Positions 1 through 9,382 of a DNA stretch of 64,000 bases are shown here, in pieces (positions within the stretch are counted from its first letter, which is position 1; every line of letters starts with the position of its first letter). The stretch lies in NCBI GenBank assembly GCA_947625815.1, contig CANQPU010000002.1, forward strand, positions 62,001 through 126,000. The letters are read 5' to 3'. This stretch comes from an uncultured Oscillospiraceae bacterium. Lineage in GTDB: Bacteria; Bacillota; Clostridia; Oscillospirales; Oscillospiraceae. The notes below the pieces were generated by a model. It did no database searches. It was not told the DNA's origin and saw only the letters and a program-made list of their open reading frames with translations. Made by a program: the position numbers and the translations under genes.

Positions 1-1025
1 CAGGCCAGGGCGTTGCGGTCCTTGGACAGGTGCATGACCACCTCCACGCTGCCCGCCTTGTCGGCGCGGTAGCGGCTCTCGGCGATGTGGAGCCCCTCCG
101 TCAGCTTCATGACGGCGGCGTGGGCGAAGCCCAGCTCCCGCAAGACGGCGATGGCGGTCAGCTCGTTGTAGATGTTGAAGACGCTGTCGGACAGGAGCTT
201 GTAGGTCCCCTCGCCGCCGGCGTCCCGGACGGTCATGGTCATGGCCTTCAGGTCCACGTCGCCGCCGGCGTAGTCGCAGTCCGGGGACCTGAAGCCGCAG
301 TCGGGGCAGAAGGCCCTGCCGATGTGGTGGTAGCGCACGAACTCATAGCGGAGCTTTCCGGCGCACTTCGGGCAGACGCGCAGATCGTTGATCCGGTTGA
401 CGCACTCCGTCACGTCGGAATCCATGCGCTCAAGTCCGAAGTAGGCCCGGGGATTGCCGGGGGCCACGCCGGAGGAGATGAGATCGTCGCCGTTGAGGAG
501 GAGCTTCGTCTCCGGCGGCATACTGTCCGTCAGGAACCCGGCGATATACTCCGGGTGGGCGTTGCGCATGATGGAGTCCCGGAAGAGGTTGGTGATGACG
601 GTGAGATCCGGCGTCACATAGGGGTAGATGCGCCGGGAGGAGCGCTCGTCCACCTCCAGGACCGCCATGGAGAAGCGAGGCCGGTTCAGCGCGGTGCAGC
701 CGGTGATGAGACAGGTGGCGATGCCGGAGTTGATGTTGGAGCCCAGACGGTTGGAGAGGACGGAGCGCCCGGCGCCCTCCAGCATGTCGCAGATCAGATT
801 CGTGACGCTGGTCTTGCCGTCCGTGCCGGTGACGGTCACGATCGTTTCGGGACGGGCCACGAATTTCAGAAAATCGGGGCAGAGCTTTAAAGCCAGCTCG
901 CCGGGAAAATTCGTGCCGTTGTGGCGGGTGATCCGGAGGAGGGGAACGGAGAGCTTCGCGCACCACAGGGCCAGATAGAACCTGACGGCGTTGAGCCCGC
1001 GGGGCTTCGGTGTGTGCTTGTCCAT
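1..1025 (-). CDS. murT: MurT, Mur-ligase-like subunit of lipid II isoglutaminyl synthase (partial)
   Basis: Partner of the glutaminase GatD; together they amidate the alpha-carboxyl of D-Glu in lipid II at the cytoplasmic face of the membrane. The 341 visible residues start at an ATG with AAAGG eight bases upstream and run off the left window edge, so the C-terminal domain is missing. Seen: the Mur-ligase P-loop GTDGKTS (K71) and the MurT-specific zinc ribbon, with cysteines at about 218, 221, 240 and 243 inserted in the central domain. That insertion separates MurT from MurC-F and from folylpolyglutamate synthase. gatD normally follows murT and would lie beyond position 1. Confidence 0.92.
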   Translation of the reverse strand, partial: MDKHTPKPRGLNAVRFYLALWCAKLSVPLLRITRHNGTNFPGELALKLCPDFLKFVARPETIVTVTGTDGKTSVTNLICDMLEGAGRSVLSNRLGSNINSGIATCLITGCTALNRPRFSMAVLEVDERSSRRIYPYVTPDLTVITNLFRDSIMRNAHPEYIAGFLTDSMPPETKLLLNGDDLISSGVAPGNPRAYFGLERMDSDVTECVNRINDLRVCPKCAGKLRYEFVRYHHIGRAFCPDCGFRSPDCDYAGGDVDLKAMTMTVRDAGGEGTYKLLSDSVFNIYNELTAIAVLRELGFAHAAVMKLTEGLHIAESRYRADKAGSVEVVMHLSKDRNALA

Positions 1026-1068
1026 GTTTCAGCCTTTCCGCGTATACACGCAGTTGGAATCGGAGGTT

Positions 1069-1097
1069 ATTTTATCCCAAACGGAAGCAAAAAGCAA
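1069..1097 (-). promoter_or_regulatory. sigma-A-like promoter of murT
   Basis: On the minus strand, TTGCTT (1097-1092) and TAAAAT (1074-1069) are separated by exactly 17 bp, about 45 bp before the murT start. The -35 lies inside the T-rich tail of the upstream terminator, so termination and re-initiation are packed together. Confidence 0.5.
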
Positions 1098-1124
1098 TCC
1101 CCGCGGCAAATTTTGCCGCGGGGA
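1086..1124 (-). terminator. Intrinsic terminator after the SLH surface protein
   Basis: A perfect 12-bp inverted repeat, CCCCGCGGCAAA / TTTGCCGCGGGG (1099-1110 and 1112-1123), starts 13 bp past the stop codon at 1137. On the minus strand it is followed by ATTGCTTTTTGC, a U-rich tail. Confidence 0.75.
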
Positions 1125-1136
1125 GGGGGTTTGATC

Positions 1137-4100
1137 TCAGGATTCCACCAGCTTCGCGAAGCGGGCGAAAATGGCGGCCGCCTGGGCGCGGGTGGACAGG
1201 CCCTGCGGGGAGAGCTGGGTGGGGGAGACGCCGCTGATGATCCCCACGCTCACGGCCCACCGGAAAGCGTCCACGGACCAGGGGGAGACGCTGCCGATGT
1301 CCGCAAAGCCGTTGAGGTTGAAGTCCACCGTCGGGCTTCCGCAGTAGCGCCAGAGCATGGTCACCAGCTGCTCCCGTTCGATGGCCGTCTCGGGGGAGGA
1401 GCCGTCGGAGATGTCCAGACGTTTGGCCCAGCTGATGCTGGCGTCCTGCCAGCCGGCGCCGGTGGAGCCGGTGTTGAAGTCGAAGCGGGCCAGAAGCGTG
1501 ATGAACTGCACCCGGGTGACGGGACTGTCGGGGCTGAAGCTGTCGGAGCTGACGCCCTGGATGATCCCGCGGGTGAAGGCGTATTTCAGATCCTCCTCAT
1601 ACCAGGCCCCCGCGGGCACGTCCTTGAAGGGGACATAGATGCTCCTCACCGGATGGCTCCGGGTGAGGCCGGGCCTGGAGGGGGCGGCGTTCGCCTGGGA
1701 CGCGCCGCAGTGGACGCAGACGCCGTAGCTGAAGCTGTGGGTGAGCATCTCGGTGCGGTCCGTCACCTCCGTGTGGGAGCAGACGGAGCAGCGGGCCACG
1801 GTATAACCGCCGGAGACGCAGGTGGGGGCCACCACCGTATAGGTGTAGCTGTGGCTGCTCAGCTTGTCGGAGGTCACGGTGACGGTGGCGCCGCAGACCT
1901 GGCAGGTGCCGGTCATGGTGCCGTATTTTTCGCAGGTATTGTCGCTGTTGTACCGGTACTCGGCCACCTTGTGGCCGACGGCGGGGATGGCCACGTTATC
2001 GACGGTGGAGGAGACGGAGTGCGTGTCGTCCAGCGTCACCATGGCCATGCAGGAGCCGAAGCCTGCCTCGGTGCAGGTGGGCTCGCGGCCCTTCAGGGCC
2101 ATGGAGCCGATGCCGGCCTCGACCACGACGGTGTGATTGCCGGAGAGGCAGCGGATCTCCGCCGCGGCGCTGACGCCGTCGGTGGTACACCAGTGCCAGG
2201 TGACGCCGGCCTCGCTGACGTCCCATTGGTGGGCGGTCATGGGCACCGCGCGCTGGGGATTGGTGATATCGCCGCAGACCTTGCATCGGGTGCCCTCGGT
2301 GAGGCCGGAGCTCATACAGGTGGCGGCCCGGGCGGGGATGATCTCGGAGGTGTGCTCGTTATAGGCGTGGATGCGCCTGTGTCCGCAGACGGTGCAGACG
2401 CCGTCCTCGCCGTAGTTGTGGCCCGGGGCGGGAATGGTGGCGGGCGGGGCGGTCACACAGCCGCAGACCGAGCACTTTTTCCCGGCGGTCATGGCGTTTT
2501 GGGTGCAGGAGCCCTTAACGGCGGGGATGTCCACCAGGACATGCCCCTCCTCCAGACAGCGGTACTTGCCGCAAACGGTGCAGAACCCGTTGCTTCCCCA
2601 CCGGTGTCCCGTGGCGGTGCCGGGCTTCCGGACGGTGACCGTGTCGCCGCACCACTCGCACTTGAGGATCTGGGCGGCGTCGGCGGTGCAGGTGGCCCCG
2701 GTGGCGCCGACGGAGATGGTGTAGCTGTGGGGGATGGCCCGGGAGGCGTCGAACCGGCTGTCGGTGGCGTCACAGCCCTCCCGGTCACAGTGGGCGGTCA
2801 TGCTGGCGCCCCGGCATGTGACGGTCCCGGTGGGGACATAGTTGGTAAAGCTGTGGCCCAGGGGCGGAAGCTCCGCGGCGGTGCTGACGGTCTGCCCGCA
2901 GACGCCGCATCTGACGACGGCGCCGGTCCCGGGGGCAGTACAGGTGGCCTTGACCTCGGGGATGATGACGGTCAGGTTGGAGTGTCCGGTGGCCGGGATC
3001 TCACGGGCCGGGGTGATGGTCTGGCCGCAGTCGGCGCAGACGACGGCGCGGGCGTAGCCCGGGGTGGTGCAGGTGGGCGCCAGGTCCGTGGCGTGTCCGT
3101 TGCCGGAGGCGCTGTATGTGTGGGTGTGGACGCAGACGCCGGCCGCGACAGGGCTCTGCCCGCGGCTGACCTCCGCGCTTCGGACGGTCTGGGGGATAAA
3201 GGTGACGCTGAGGACGTCGCTCTTCCTCACATTCCGGAGGGTAAAGGACGTGGTCCCGGGGGCGACGGAGATCTGCTCCCCGCCGAAGGAGATGGAATCG
3301 ATGACATAGCCGGGATCGGCCACCGCGGTGAAGACCTTGGTGCCGCCGTCCGGGACGGAGACGTTGCCGGCCGCGCCCACGGCGGTCCGGCCGTCCGCCA
3401 GGACGGTGCCGTTGGGGCCGGAGACGACCACCACGGTATGGACGGTCTCGGTGACCGGCCAGGCCACGGGATTTTCAAAGGCCACGATCTCAAAGGGGGA
3501 GAAGGCGTCGCACATGAGCACGATCCCGTAGGGGGTGGGGATGAGCCGGATCTCCTCCACGCTGACGATGTGGGCGCCCCAGTCGTGGGCGCGCCGCACG
3601 CCGGCCCGCTCGGCGTCGGTTTTGGCCGCCGCCAGCTCGGCCAGGTACTCATCGCAGGGCTCGTTTTCGGCGCAGCGGGTGAAGTGATAGGCCTTCAGCT
3701 CATATTTGCCCTGCCCCAGCGATTCGTAGGTCACGCCGGCGGGATAGCCCACCTGGACGCGCAGGGACTCGCCGTTGTTGGGCTTGAGCTTGACCATGGG
3801 GCAGATCCGGTTGAAATTGATCTCGAAAACGGAGGACACGGCTTCGCTCCGGCCGCGGAGCAGTCCGCTCTCCTTCAGCGCGCCGTCGATTTCCTCATAT
3901 TCGGTGCGGCTGCCCACGCCCTTGCTCTTGTCCTCGACCACCAGCATGAGCCGGCCGTTCAGGTCCTCCCGGTTCATCTCCGCGTCCAGCTTCGCCAGGG
4001 TCTCGGCGTCGGTGCCGCCGGCCAGGGCCATGGCGTGGAGGTCCAGGTTCTCCGGGGCGTCCAGAAGCGTGGGCTGTCCCCAGAGGTTCCAGTCGATGCC

Positions 4101-6239
4101 CTGATTGCGGTAGCAGGCCGGGCACAGGCCGGGCACCACGCAGATGACGGAGAAATGGTTGGGGGTCTTCCCGGAGCGGGAGCCGACCACGCCCTCCAGG
4201 GAGAAGTTGTACTCCGTCACGTCGTCGATCCACTGATCCGAGGCCCGGAAGTTGAATTCCACGCCGACGATGGGGCAGCCCCGCTCCACGTCGCACCTGC
4301 CGTTCACGTGGTTGGCGCGGTTGGGGCAGGCCCCGTAATTGCCGTCGTATTTGTAGATCCAGGTGAATTCCGTGTAGCTGCCGTCCATGTCCACAAGGCC
4401 GTCCCGGTCCCTGTCAAAGGGCAGCTCGCCGGCGATGCGGACGGTCTTGACCCCGCCGGGGGTGTGCAGGTCCTCCTGGATGGTGGTGTAGCGGATCCGG
4501 ACAGCCTGATTCTTGGCGATTTCATAGCCGCTCCCTTTGGCGGTGTTCCCGGCGGGCAGGATGTGATAGAGGTCGTCGTCCCAGGTGACCCGGAAGCGGT
4601 ACTCGATCCCCGCGGTGGCGTTGCCGTTGGGCGCGGGGGACTGGGTCAGCACATAGGGGGGCGCCTCGTAAGTGGAGTTCACGTTGTAAAGCATACCGGA
4701 CTGGGCGATGATCTCGCTCTCGTCGCCGTGGAAGTATCCGGCCTCGGGGTTCCTGGACAGGTAGCTCGTGGCGGGATTGGAGCTCCACTCGCTCCTGTGG
4801 TCCGGCTCCCTGGTGGTGACGGCGATCTCCACATATTCGCAGGTGGAGGTGTGGATCCTCAGCCCGTCGTCGTGGTCCCCGAAATAGGGGTTGCCGGAGG
4901 ACAGGATAAAGGTGGCGTCGGCGTAATACCACTCGTCCATCACGTCGGCGGTGCCGTCGGCGTGGTAGTCGTACATGCGGACCATGAAGTAGAGGCCCTT
5001 TTCCCGGGCCTTGGCGGCGTTCATGCCCTGATAGGTCACGGTGAACACGCCGGCGGGGACGCTGTCCTCCATGGAGCCGCCCGCGGAATACTGGACCTTC
5101 AGACCGCTGTCGCCGCTGTGGAGGACGGAGCCTGTGTAGGCGCCCGTCTCGACAGTGGGGTAGCTGAATTCAAAGTTCCCGGAGGAGACGACGCCCGAGG
5201 GAAGCCAGTGCTCCCCCACCAGAGACTGTCCCACCAGCAGGTAGGTGTTGGTCTCCCGGCCGTCAAGGCCGAAGTTGAAGGTCAGGTCCCTCTTTCCGGA
5301 GTAGTCGGCGGTGAGGGGGTCGTCCCAGGTGGCGTCCACCACATACCAGCGGTCCACCCTCTTGCCGTTCACGGTCTGGGGGATGTTCACGGCGTTCCAC
5401 ATGTGCTCCTCGGGCGTGCCCTTGGTCTGAAGGCCGTGGACCAGGACGCATTCGATGCCCAGACGCGTCAGGCATACCTGCATGGTGCGGGCGTAGGCCT
5501 CGCAGACGCCCTCGTGGGTGGCAAGACCGTAGACGGTCCGGATGTACTTGGCGTCCTGGGGATAGCGGCACTCGATCTCATAGCGGTAGTGGATGGAGCG
5601 GATCACCTCGTCGTGGACGCGGGTGACTAAGGACGCGATCTTGTCGGACTCGGAGTAGCTTCCGGCGCCCGTCGTGGTGTTCAGGCCGTTCAGGGCCCTG
5701 CTGACGATCCCGTCAATGAGCCCGTTGACCTGCGCGTCCATGCTCTGCACCTCGCTGGCGGCCATGACCTCGCCGCCCAGCAGATAGGTGGAGCCCCGGC
5801 CCGGGCCCACCAGCACATGGTAGCCGCTGATATCCTGGGTTACGCGGAAGGACAGGTAGGAGGAATCTATGTACCAAAGCTCTGAGTGGTCAAGGTCCAG
5901 CGCGTCCTTGGCCGCGGCAAAGTCGTTGAAGAGGTCCTTGTTGCCCCGCCGGTAAGCCTCCACGGCGGCGTTGTCGATCCTCTTCCCGCTGCCGTAGGGA
6001 AGGCCCATGAGGTCGATGGTGGCCGTGCCGGCGTAATAATTGGCCTTGGTGGCCGTGCCGGTATACTCGCTGAGGAGCTTGTCATAGATGGCCCTGGCCC
6101 GCTCGTTGAGCTGCTGGCGGAAATAGGTGGACGGTATCGGCTCCGCCTCATAAACGGTCCCGGTGGCCAGTACCAGCAAAGGGATCACCGCCGCCGCCAG
6201 GATAAGGGCGACAACGGCCCCAATCACTCGTTTTTTCAT
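1137..6239 (-). CDS. Giant secreted transglutaminase-like, CxxC-repeat, SLH-domain surface protein
   Basis: About 1700 residues. From the N-terminus: a signal peptide (MKKR followed by a long hydrophobic run); a transglutaminase-like domain around residues 200-310 with a complete Cys-His-Asp triad (GVCEAYA, HMWN, VVDATWDD; about C246, H279, D302); a long middle region without recognised family; about eleven short modules of the form CxxCG ... GH (about 1130-1510); and three S-layer homology segments at the C-terminus (FKDVPAGAWYEEDL, WQDASISWAKRL, FADIGSVSPWSVDA). SLH domains bind pyruvylated wall polysaccharide, so it should be displayed on the cell surface. The ATG at 6239 is preferred over an in-frame GTG at 6251 because the GTG abuts the SD (GAGAGGTG). 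Substrate unknown: the domain could crosslink, deamidate or act as a protease. Confidence 0.85.
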   Translation of the reverse strand: MKKRVIGAVVALILAAAVIPLLVLATGTVYEAEPIPSTYFRQQLNERARAIYDKLLSEYTGTATKANYYAGTATIDLMGLPYGSGKRIDNAAVEAYRRGNKDLFNDFAAAKDALDLDHSELWYIDSSYLSFRVTQDISGYHVLVGPGRGSTYLLGGEVMAASEVQSMDAQVNGLIDGIVSRALNGLNTTTGAGSYSESDKIASLVTRVHDEVIRSIHYRYEIECRYPQDAKYIRTVYGLATHEGVCEAYARTMQVCLTRLGIECVLVHGLQTKGTPEEHMWNAVNIPQTVNGKRVDRWYVVDATWDDPLTADYSGKRDLTFNFGLDGRETNTYLLVGQSLVGEHWLPSGVVSSGNFEFSYPTVETGAYTGSVLHSGDSGLKVQYSAGGSMEDSVPAGVFTVTYQGMNAAKAREKGLYFMVRMYDYHADGTADVMDEWYYADATFILSSGNPYFGDHDDGLRIHTSTCEYVEIAVTTREPDHRSEWSSNPATSYLSRNPEAGYFHGDESEIIAQSGMLYNVNSTYEAPPYVLTQSPAPNGNATAGIEYRFRVTWDDDLYHILPAGNTAKGSGYEIAKNQAVRIRYTTIQEDLHTPGGVKTVRIAGELPFDRDRDGLVDMDGSYTEFTWIYKYDGNYGACPNRANHVNGRCDVERGCPIVGVEFNFRASDQWIDDVTEYNFSLEGVVGSRSGKTPNHFSVICVVPGLCPACYRNQGIDWNLWGQPTLLDAPENLDLHAMALAGGTDAETLAKLDAEMNREDLNGRLMLVVEDKSKGVGSRTEYEEIDGALKESGLLRGRSEAVSSVFEINFNRICPMVKLKPNNGESLRVQVGYPAGVTYESLGQGKYELKAYHFTRCAENEPCDEYLAELAAAKTDAERAGVRRAHDWGAHIVSVEEIRLIPTPYGIVLMCDAFSPFEIVAFENPVAWPVTETVHTVVVVSGPNGTVLADGRTAVGAAGNVSVPDGGTKVFTAVADPGYVIDSISFGGEQISVAPGTTSFTLRNVRKSDVLSVTFIPQTVRSAEVSRGQSPVAAGVCVHTHTYSASGNGHATDLAPTCTTPGYARAVVCADCGQTITPAREIPATGHSNLTVIIPEVKATCTAPGTGAVVRCGVCGQTVSTAAELPPLGHSFTNYVPTGTVTCRGASMTAHCDREGCDATDSRFDASRAIPHSYTISVGATGATCTADAAQILKCEWCGDTVTVRKPGTATGHRWGSNGFCTVCGKYRCLEEGHVLVDIPAVKGSCTQNAMTAGKKCSVCGCVTAPPATIPAPGHNYGEDGVCTVCGHRRIHAYNEHTSEIIPARAATCMSSGLTEGTRCKVCGDITNPQRAVPMTAHQWDVSEAGVTWHWCTTDGVSAAAEIRCLSGNHTVVVEAGIGSMALKGREPTCTEAGFGSCMAMVTLDDTHSVSSTVDNVAIPAVGHKVAEYRYNSDNTCEKYGTMTGTCQVCGATVTVTSDKLSSHSYTYTVVAPTCVSGGYTVARCSVCSHTEVTDRTEMLTHSFSYGVCVHCGASQANAAPSRPGLTRSHPVRSIYVPFKDVPAGAWYEEDLKYAFTRGIIQGVSSDSFSPDSPVTRVQFITLLARFDFNTGSTGAGWQDASISWAKRLDISDGSSPETAIEREQLVTMLWRYCGSPTVDFNLNGFADIGSVSPWSVDAFRWAVSVGIISGVSPTQLSPQGLSTRAQAAAIFARFAKLVES

Positions 6240-6318
6240 AATCTCCCACACCTCTCAGGGTTTTCTCTTTCCCGCAAGCCCCCCGCCTCATCATAACGGA
6301 ATTGGTTTACGTAATCTG

Positions 6319-6348
6319 ATTATAATTCCGGCCCGGAGGTATTGTCAA
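6319..6348 (-). promoter_or_regulatory. Consensus sigma-A promoter of the surface protein
   Basis: Minus strand TTGACA (6348-6343) and TATAAT (6324-6319), both perfect consensus hexamers, spacer 18 bp. Predicted transcription start near 6312, leaving a leader of about 70 nt before the ATG at 6239. Confidence 0.8.
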
Positions 6349-6387
6349 TATTCAAATGCCCAAAAGAGAAAACTTTTTCCACAAGTT

Positions 6388-6417
6388 ATGGGGGCCAACC
6401 CTCCGGTCGGCCCCCAT
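6388..6417 (-). terminator. Hairpin downstream of the two-component operon
   Basis: A perfect 9-bp stem ATGGGGGCC / GGCCCCCAT with a 12-base loop lies about 75 bp past the stop at 6493. On the minus strand the following sequence is AACTTGTGGAAAAAGTTTTC, so the U-tract is distant; a weak intrinsic terminator at best. Confidence 0.45.
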
Positions 6418-6492
6418 CGGTCGTGTATGATGTGAAAATGGACCGCGGATCCCGCGGCCGCCGGGGCCCGTCCGGCGAGGGCCCGTCCCCGG

Positions 6493-7269
6493 TCAGATGT
6501 TGGAGCCGTTGATGCCGATGCGCGACCATTCGTCCGTGACGATGATGGTGGCGGGCATATAATAGCGGCTGTCCCCGCCGCTCACGTGGACGAGCACGCT
6601 GCCGACATCCTCCACGGTGATGATGTCGAAGTCAAGCCCGAAGGGGGCCAGGAAATTCTCGGCCATACGGCGGAAGCTCCGGAGCGCGGCGGCGTCCTCC
6701 GCCTCCACGTCCGCGGCGTCGGCCTCCGGGAATTGCGGGTCCATGTCCGGCTCGCCCACGGCGGCGCCAGGGGTGGTGCTGTCCGCGGCGTCCTCCGACC
6801 GCGGCTCAGGGTAGAGCACCAGGCTGAAGGCCAGGAGCGCGCCGGAGTCGTCGTCGATGAGCGCGCGCGCGTCCATCTCGGGCCAGCTTTCGGAGATGCG
6901 CCACACCACGATGGAGCTGCCGTCCCCGCTCACCCGCAGCTGGACTTCGGCGGAGAAGGTGCGTTCCCCCACGTTGTCAAAGCCCAGATCGGCCAGGCTT
7001 TTGTCCAGATGTCTGATGGCCTCCGCCCTGGTCAGGCTCCTGCCCGTCTCCAGGGGGATGACGGTGACGGAATTGTCGCCGGCCAGCTCCAGCTTTTCCA
7101 TGTCGGTGAGCTGGGAGAACAGGCTCAGCTCCACCTCGTCCATGGACACCGTTTCCCGGCTGCGGCTGAGGGAGGCGTCCCGAACGGCCATGACCACGCT
7201 GGGCATGAGGAGGCTTGAGATCAGGAGCACGGCGGAGAGGATGAAGATGATGACGGAGCGTTTTCTCAT
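6493..7269 (-). CDS. Membrane-anchored protein co-encoded with a two-component system
   Basis: 258 residues: a basic N-terminus, one hydrophobic segment (about residues 7-29) that anchors or is cleaved, then an acidic extracytoplasmic domain. I recognise no family. It overlaps the histidine kinase stop by 4 nt (7266-7269), so it is translationally coupled as the third gene of the operon. Extracytoplasmic proteins encoded after a kinase are often accessory or signal-modulating factors; that role is inferred from position only. Confidence 0.75.
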   Translation of the reverse strand: MRKRSVIIFILSAVLLISSLLMPSVVMAVRDASLSRSRETVSMDEVELSLFSQLTDMEKLELAGDNSVTVIPLETGRSLTRAEAIRHLDKSLADLGFDNVGERTFSAEVQLRVSGDGSSIVVWRISESWPEMDARALIDDDSGALLAFSLVLYPEPRSEDAADSTTPGAAVGEPDMDPQFPEADAADVEAEDAAALRSFRRMAENFLAPFGLDFDIITVEDVGSVLVHVSGGDSRYYMPATIIVTDEWSRIGINGSNI

Positions 7270-8651
7270 ACCCGGCCTCCTTTGAGCTCGGCAGTGATGC
7301 TGGTGCCCTGCCCCTCCACACTGCGGATGGTGAGCTCGCCGGAGTGGAGCGCTGCGATCTCACTGCACAGCGCCAGCCCCAGGCCCACGCCGCCCTGGGC
7401 GCGGGAGCGGGACTTGTCCACCCGGTAGAAGGCCTCGGTGATGCGCGCCAGCTCCGATTCCGGGATGCCCCGGCCGTTGTCCGTGACGGAGATGCGGCAC
7501 CCTGTCTTGGTCATCTCGGAGAGGATAAAGACGGCGCCGCCGCCGTCCATGGCCTTGCGGGCGTTGTCGATGAGGTTGATGAGAAGGGACTTGACCAGGT
7601 CCGGCTCCAGCATACATCTCCCCTCCGCGGCCTTGTAGCGCAGGGTGATGCCCGCCCCGGCCAGGTTGGGGCGCATGACCCGGACGACGCCGGAGACGAT
7701 GGCCGCGGGGGAGGCCTCGGAAAGCTCAAAATCCCGCTTTTTCAGCATCAGAAGGTCCAGGAGCTTGATGGACAGGCTCTCGAGCCGCCGCCCCTCGGAA
7801 AAGATGTAGTTGGCGGCCTCCTGCTCCTCCTCGGGGGAGAGCATCCGGCGGCGAAGCAGGTCCGCGTAGCCGATGATGCTGGTCATGGGCGTCTTCAGCT
7901 CATGGGCAAAGGACCCCATGAAGCGCGTCTGCCTCTCCACGGAGTCGCGCAGCTCCTCGATGTTCTCCTCAAGCCGCCCGGCCATGGCGTTGAACTCCCT
8001 GGCCAGATCCTCCAGCTCGTCGCCGCTCTTCACGTTGGCCCGGGTGGTCAGGTCCCCCGCGGCGATCTGCCGGGAGGCCCGGGTGAGCTTGGTCAGCGGC
8101 CGGGTCAGGAAGGTGGCCATGAGCCAGGAGCCGGCCGCGCCAATGAGGACGGTCAGGAGGAGCAGACGCCGGTAGGTGGCAAGCTGCGCGTCCCGCAGCT
8201 CAAAGATCTCGGTGATGTCGCAGATGAGGTAGAGGGACAGGGGCTGCTCGTTCACCGTGAGCGCGCCGGAGATCTGCAAAAGGCGCATGTCCTCCCGCTC
8301 CAGCGTGCTTATGACGCAGGAGCCCGTCTGGACGGACACCGTCTCCGGGGCGATGCCGTTCCGGTAGAGGCTGGCGGAGTCTGTGGTCAGCAGCACCCCG
8401 TCCCACAGCGCCCGGTCGTGGCTGTCCATGATGGTCAGCGCCTCCACGATGTCGTCATAGTTGGACTGGGCGCTGATGGAGTTGGCCAGTTGAAGGGTGG
8501 TCTGGAGGGAGCCGTAGGTCCTCAGCGCCGAATCCCGCTCGTTTTTAAACAGCGTGTCGAAGGAGGCGGAGATGAGCAGACTGGCGCAGATCCCGAAGAT
8601 GAGGGCCAGAAGCGTCACCGCGCCCAGCGTGAGCTTGACCCGGAGCCTCAT
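7266..8651 (-). CDS. Sensor histidine kinase
   Basis: 461 residues. Two membrane segments (about 8-30 and 160-180) flank an extracellular sensor domain of about 125 residues, followed by HAMP (about 180-235), a HisKA dimerisation helix with phosphoacceptor His250 (FAHELKTPM) and the HATPase domain (N-box NLIDNARKA, G1 DNGRGIPES, G2 GVGLGLALC). It autophosphorylates and passes phosphate to the regulator encoded just upstream. Start and stop overlap both neighbours by 4 nt (8648-8651 and 7266-7269). The signal cannot be read from the sequence; the sensor region shows no PAS or GAF motif. Confidence 0.92.
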   Translation of the reverse strand: MRLRVKLTLGAVTLLALIFGICASLLISASFDTLFKNERDSALRTYGSLQTTLQLANSISAQSNYDDIVEALTIMDSHDRALWDGVLLTTDSASLYRNGIAPETVSVQTGSCVISTLEREDMRLLQISGALTVNEQPLSLYLICDITEIFELRDAQLATYRRLLLLTVLIGAAGSWLMATFLTRPLTKLTRASRQIAAGDLTTRANVKSGDELEDLAREFNAMAGRLEENIEELRDSVERQTRFMGSFAHELKTPMTSIIGYADLLRRRMLSPEEEQEAANYIFSEGRRLESLSIKLLDLLMLKKRDFELSEASPAAIVSGVVRVMRPNLAGAGITLRYKAAEGRCMLEPDLVKSLLINLIDNARKAMDGGGAVFILSEMTKTGCRISVTDNGRGIPESELARITEAFYRVDKSRSRAQGGVGLGLALCSEIAALHSGELTIRSVEGQGTSITAELKGGRV

Positions 8652-9307
8652 GAGCCGGCCTCCAGCCGGTAGCCCACCTTGTGGACGGAGACGAGCTTGT
8701 CCTCCCAGCCCACCTTTTTCCGCAGGCGCTGGATGTGCAGATCGACCGTCCGGCTGCCGGCGTTGTAGTCCCCGCCCCAGACCCGCTCGTAGATCGTCTC
8801 CCGGTACAGCGCCGCGCCGGGGTTCCGGGCGAAGAGCAGGAGGAGGTTGTATTCCTTGTTCGTCAGGGGGATCTCCTTTCCGTCCCGCGTCACGCGCATG
8901 GAGCGGGTGTCGATGGACAGGCCCGCGATCTCGATGACGCTGGCCAGCTTGTTGTAGCGCCGCAGGACCACCTCCACTCTGGCCAGCAGCTCCACGATCT
9001 CAAAGGGCTTGACGATGTAGTCCTCCGCCCCGATCTTCAGGCCGTGGACCCGGTCGGCGATGTCCCCCTTGGCGGTGAGAAAGATGACCGGCACGCCCAG
9101 GGGCCTGATGTAATCCATGAGCTCAAAGCCCGTGGCGCCGGGGAGCATGATGTCGAGCAGGATGAGGTCGAAGGGCTCCTTTTCAAGGATATCCGCGGCG
9201 GCCAGCCCGTCGTAGACGCAGGTGCAGGAGTAGCCGGCCTTGGAAAGGCTCATTTTGATAAGAGTGGCGATGGGCCGCTCGTCATCGACGATCAGTATGC
9301 GTACCAT
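8648..9307 (-). CDS. OmpR/PhoB-family response regulator
   Basis: 219 residues. The N-terminal receiver has the acidic pocket (DDE at 8-10), phosphoacceptor Asp52 (LLDIMLPG), Thr78 and Lys100 (KPFE). The C-terminal half is a winged-helix DNA-binding domain (VDLHIQRLRKKVG ... VHKVGYRLE). First gene of the regulator-kinase-membrane protein operon. The direct repeat upstream (9352-9369) has the 11-bp pitch used by dimers of this family, suggesting autoregulation. Confidence 0.95.
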   Translation of the reverse strand: MVRILIVDDERPIATLIKMSLSKAGYSCTCVYDGLAAADILEKEPFDLILLDIMLPGATGFELMDYIRPLGVPVIFLTAKGDIADRVHGLKIGAEDYIVKPFEIVELLARVEVVLRRYNKLASVIEIAGLSIDTRSMRVTRDGKEIPLTNKEYNLLLLFARNPGAALYRETIYERVWGGDYNAGSRTVDLHIQRLRKKVGWEDKLVSVHKVGYRLEAGS

Positions 9308-9351
9308 GGTTATTTCTCCCTTGTCTTGATACGGAGAGTTTACATCCCGCC

Positions 9352-9369
9352 TGCATCAAAAGTGCATCA
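9352..9369 (-). promoter_or_regulatory. 11-bp-pitch direct repeat, candidate response-regulator box
   Basis: TGCATCA occurs at 9352-9358 and again at 9363-9369 (TGATGCA on the minus strand), an 11-bp period. A TAAACT -10-like hexamer lies 8 bp further downstream on the minus strand, with no good -35. This is the classic layout of a PhoB-type activated promoter; the identity of the bound protein is inferred. Confidence 0.45.
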
Positions 9370-9382
9370 TCCTTGCGTTTTT

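Noticed and set aside
921..5630. 1569-residue open frame on the plus strand opposite the SLH protein gene
   Set aside because: Composition is dominated by Gly/Ala/Val/Asp/His with no domain, signal or repeat logic; it is the expected antisense shadow of a GC-rich gene with strong third-position bias.
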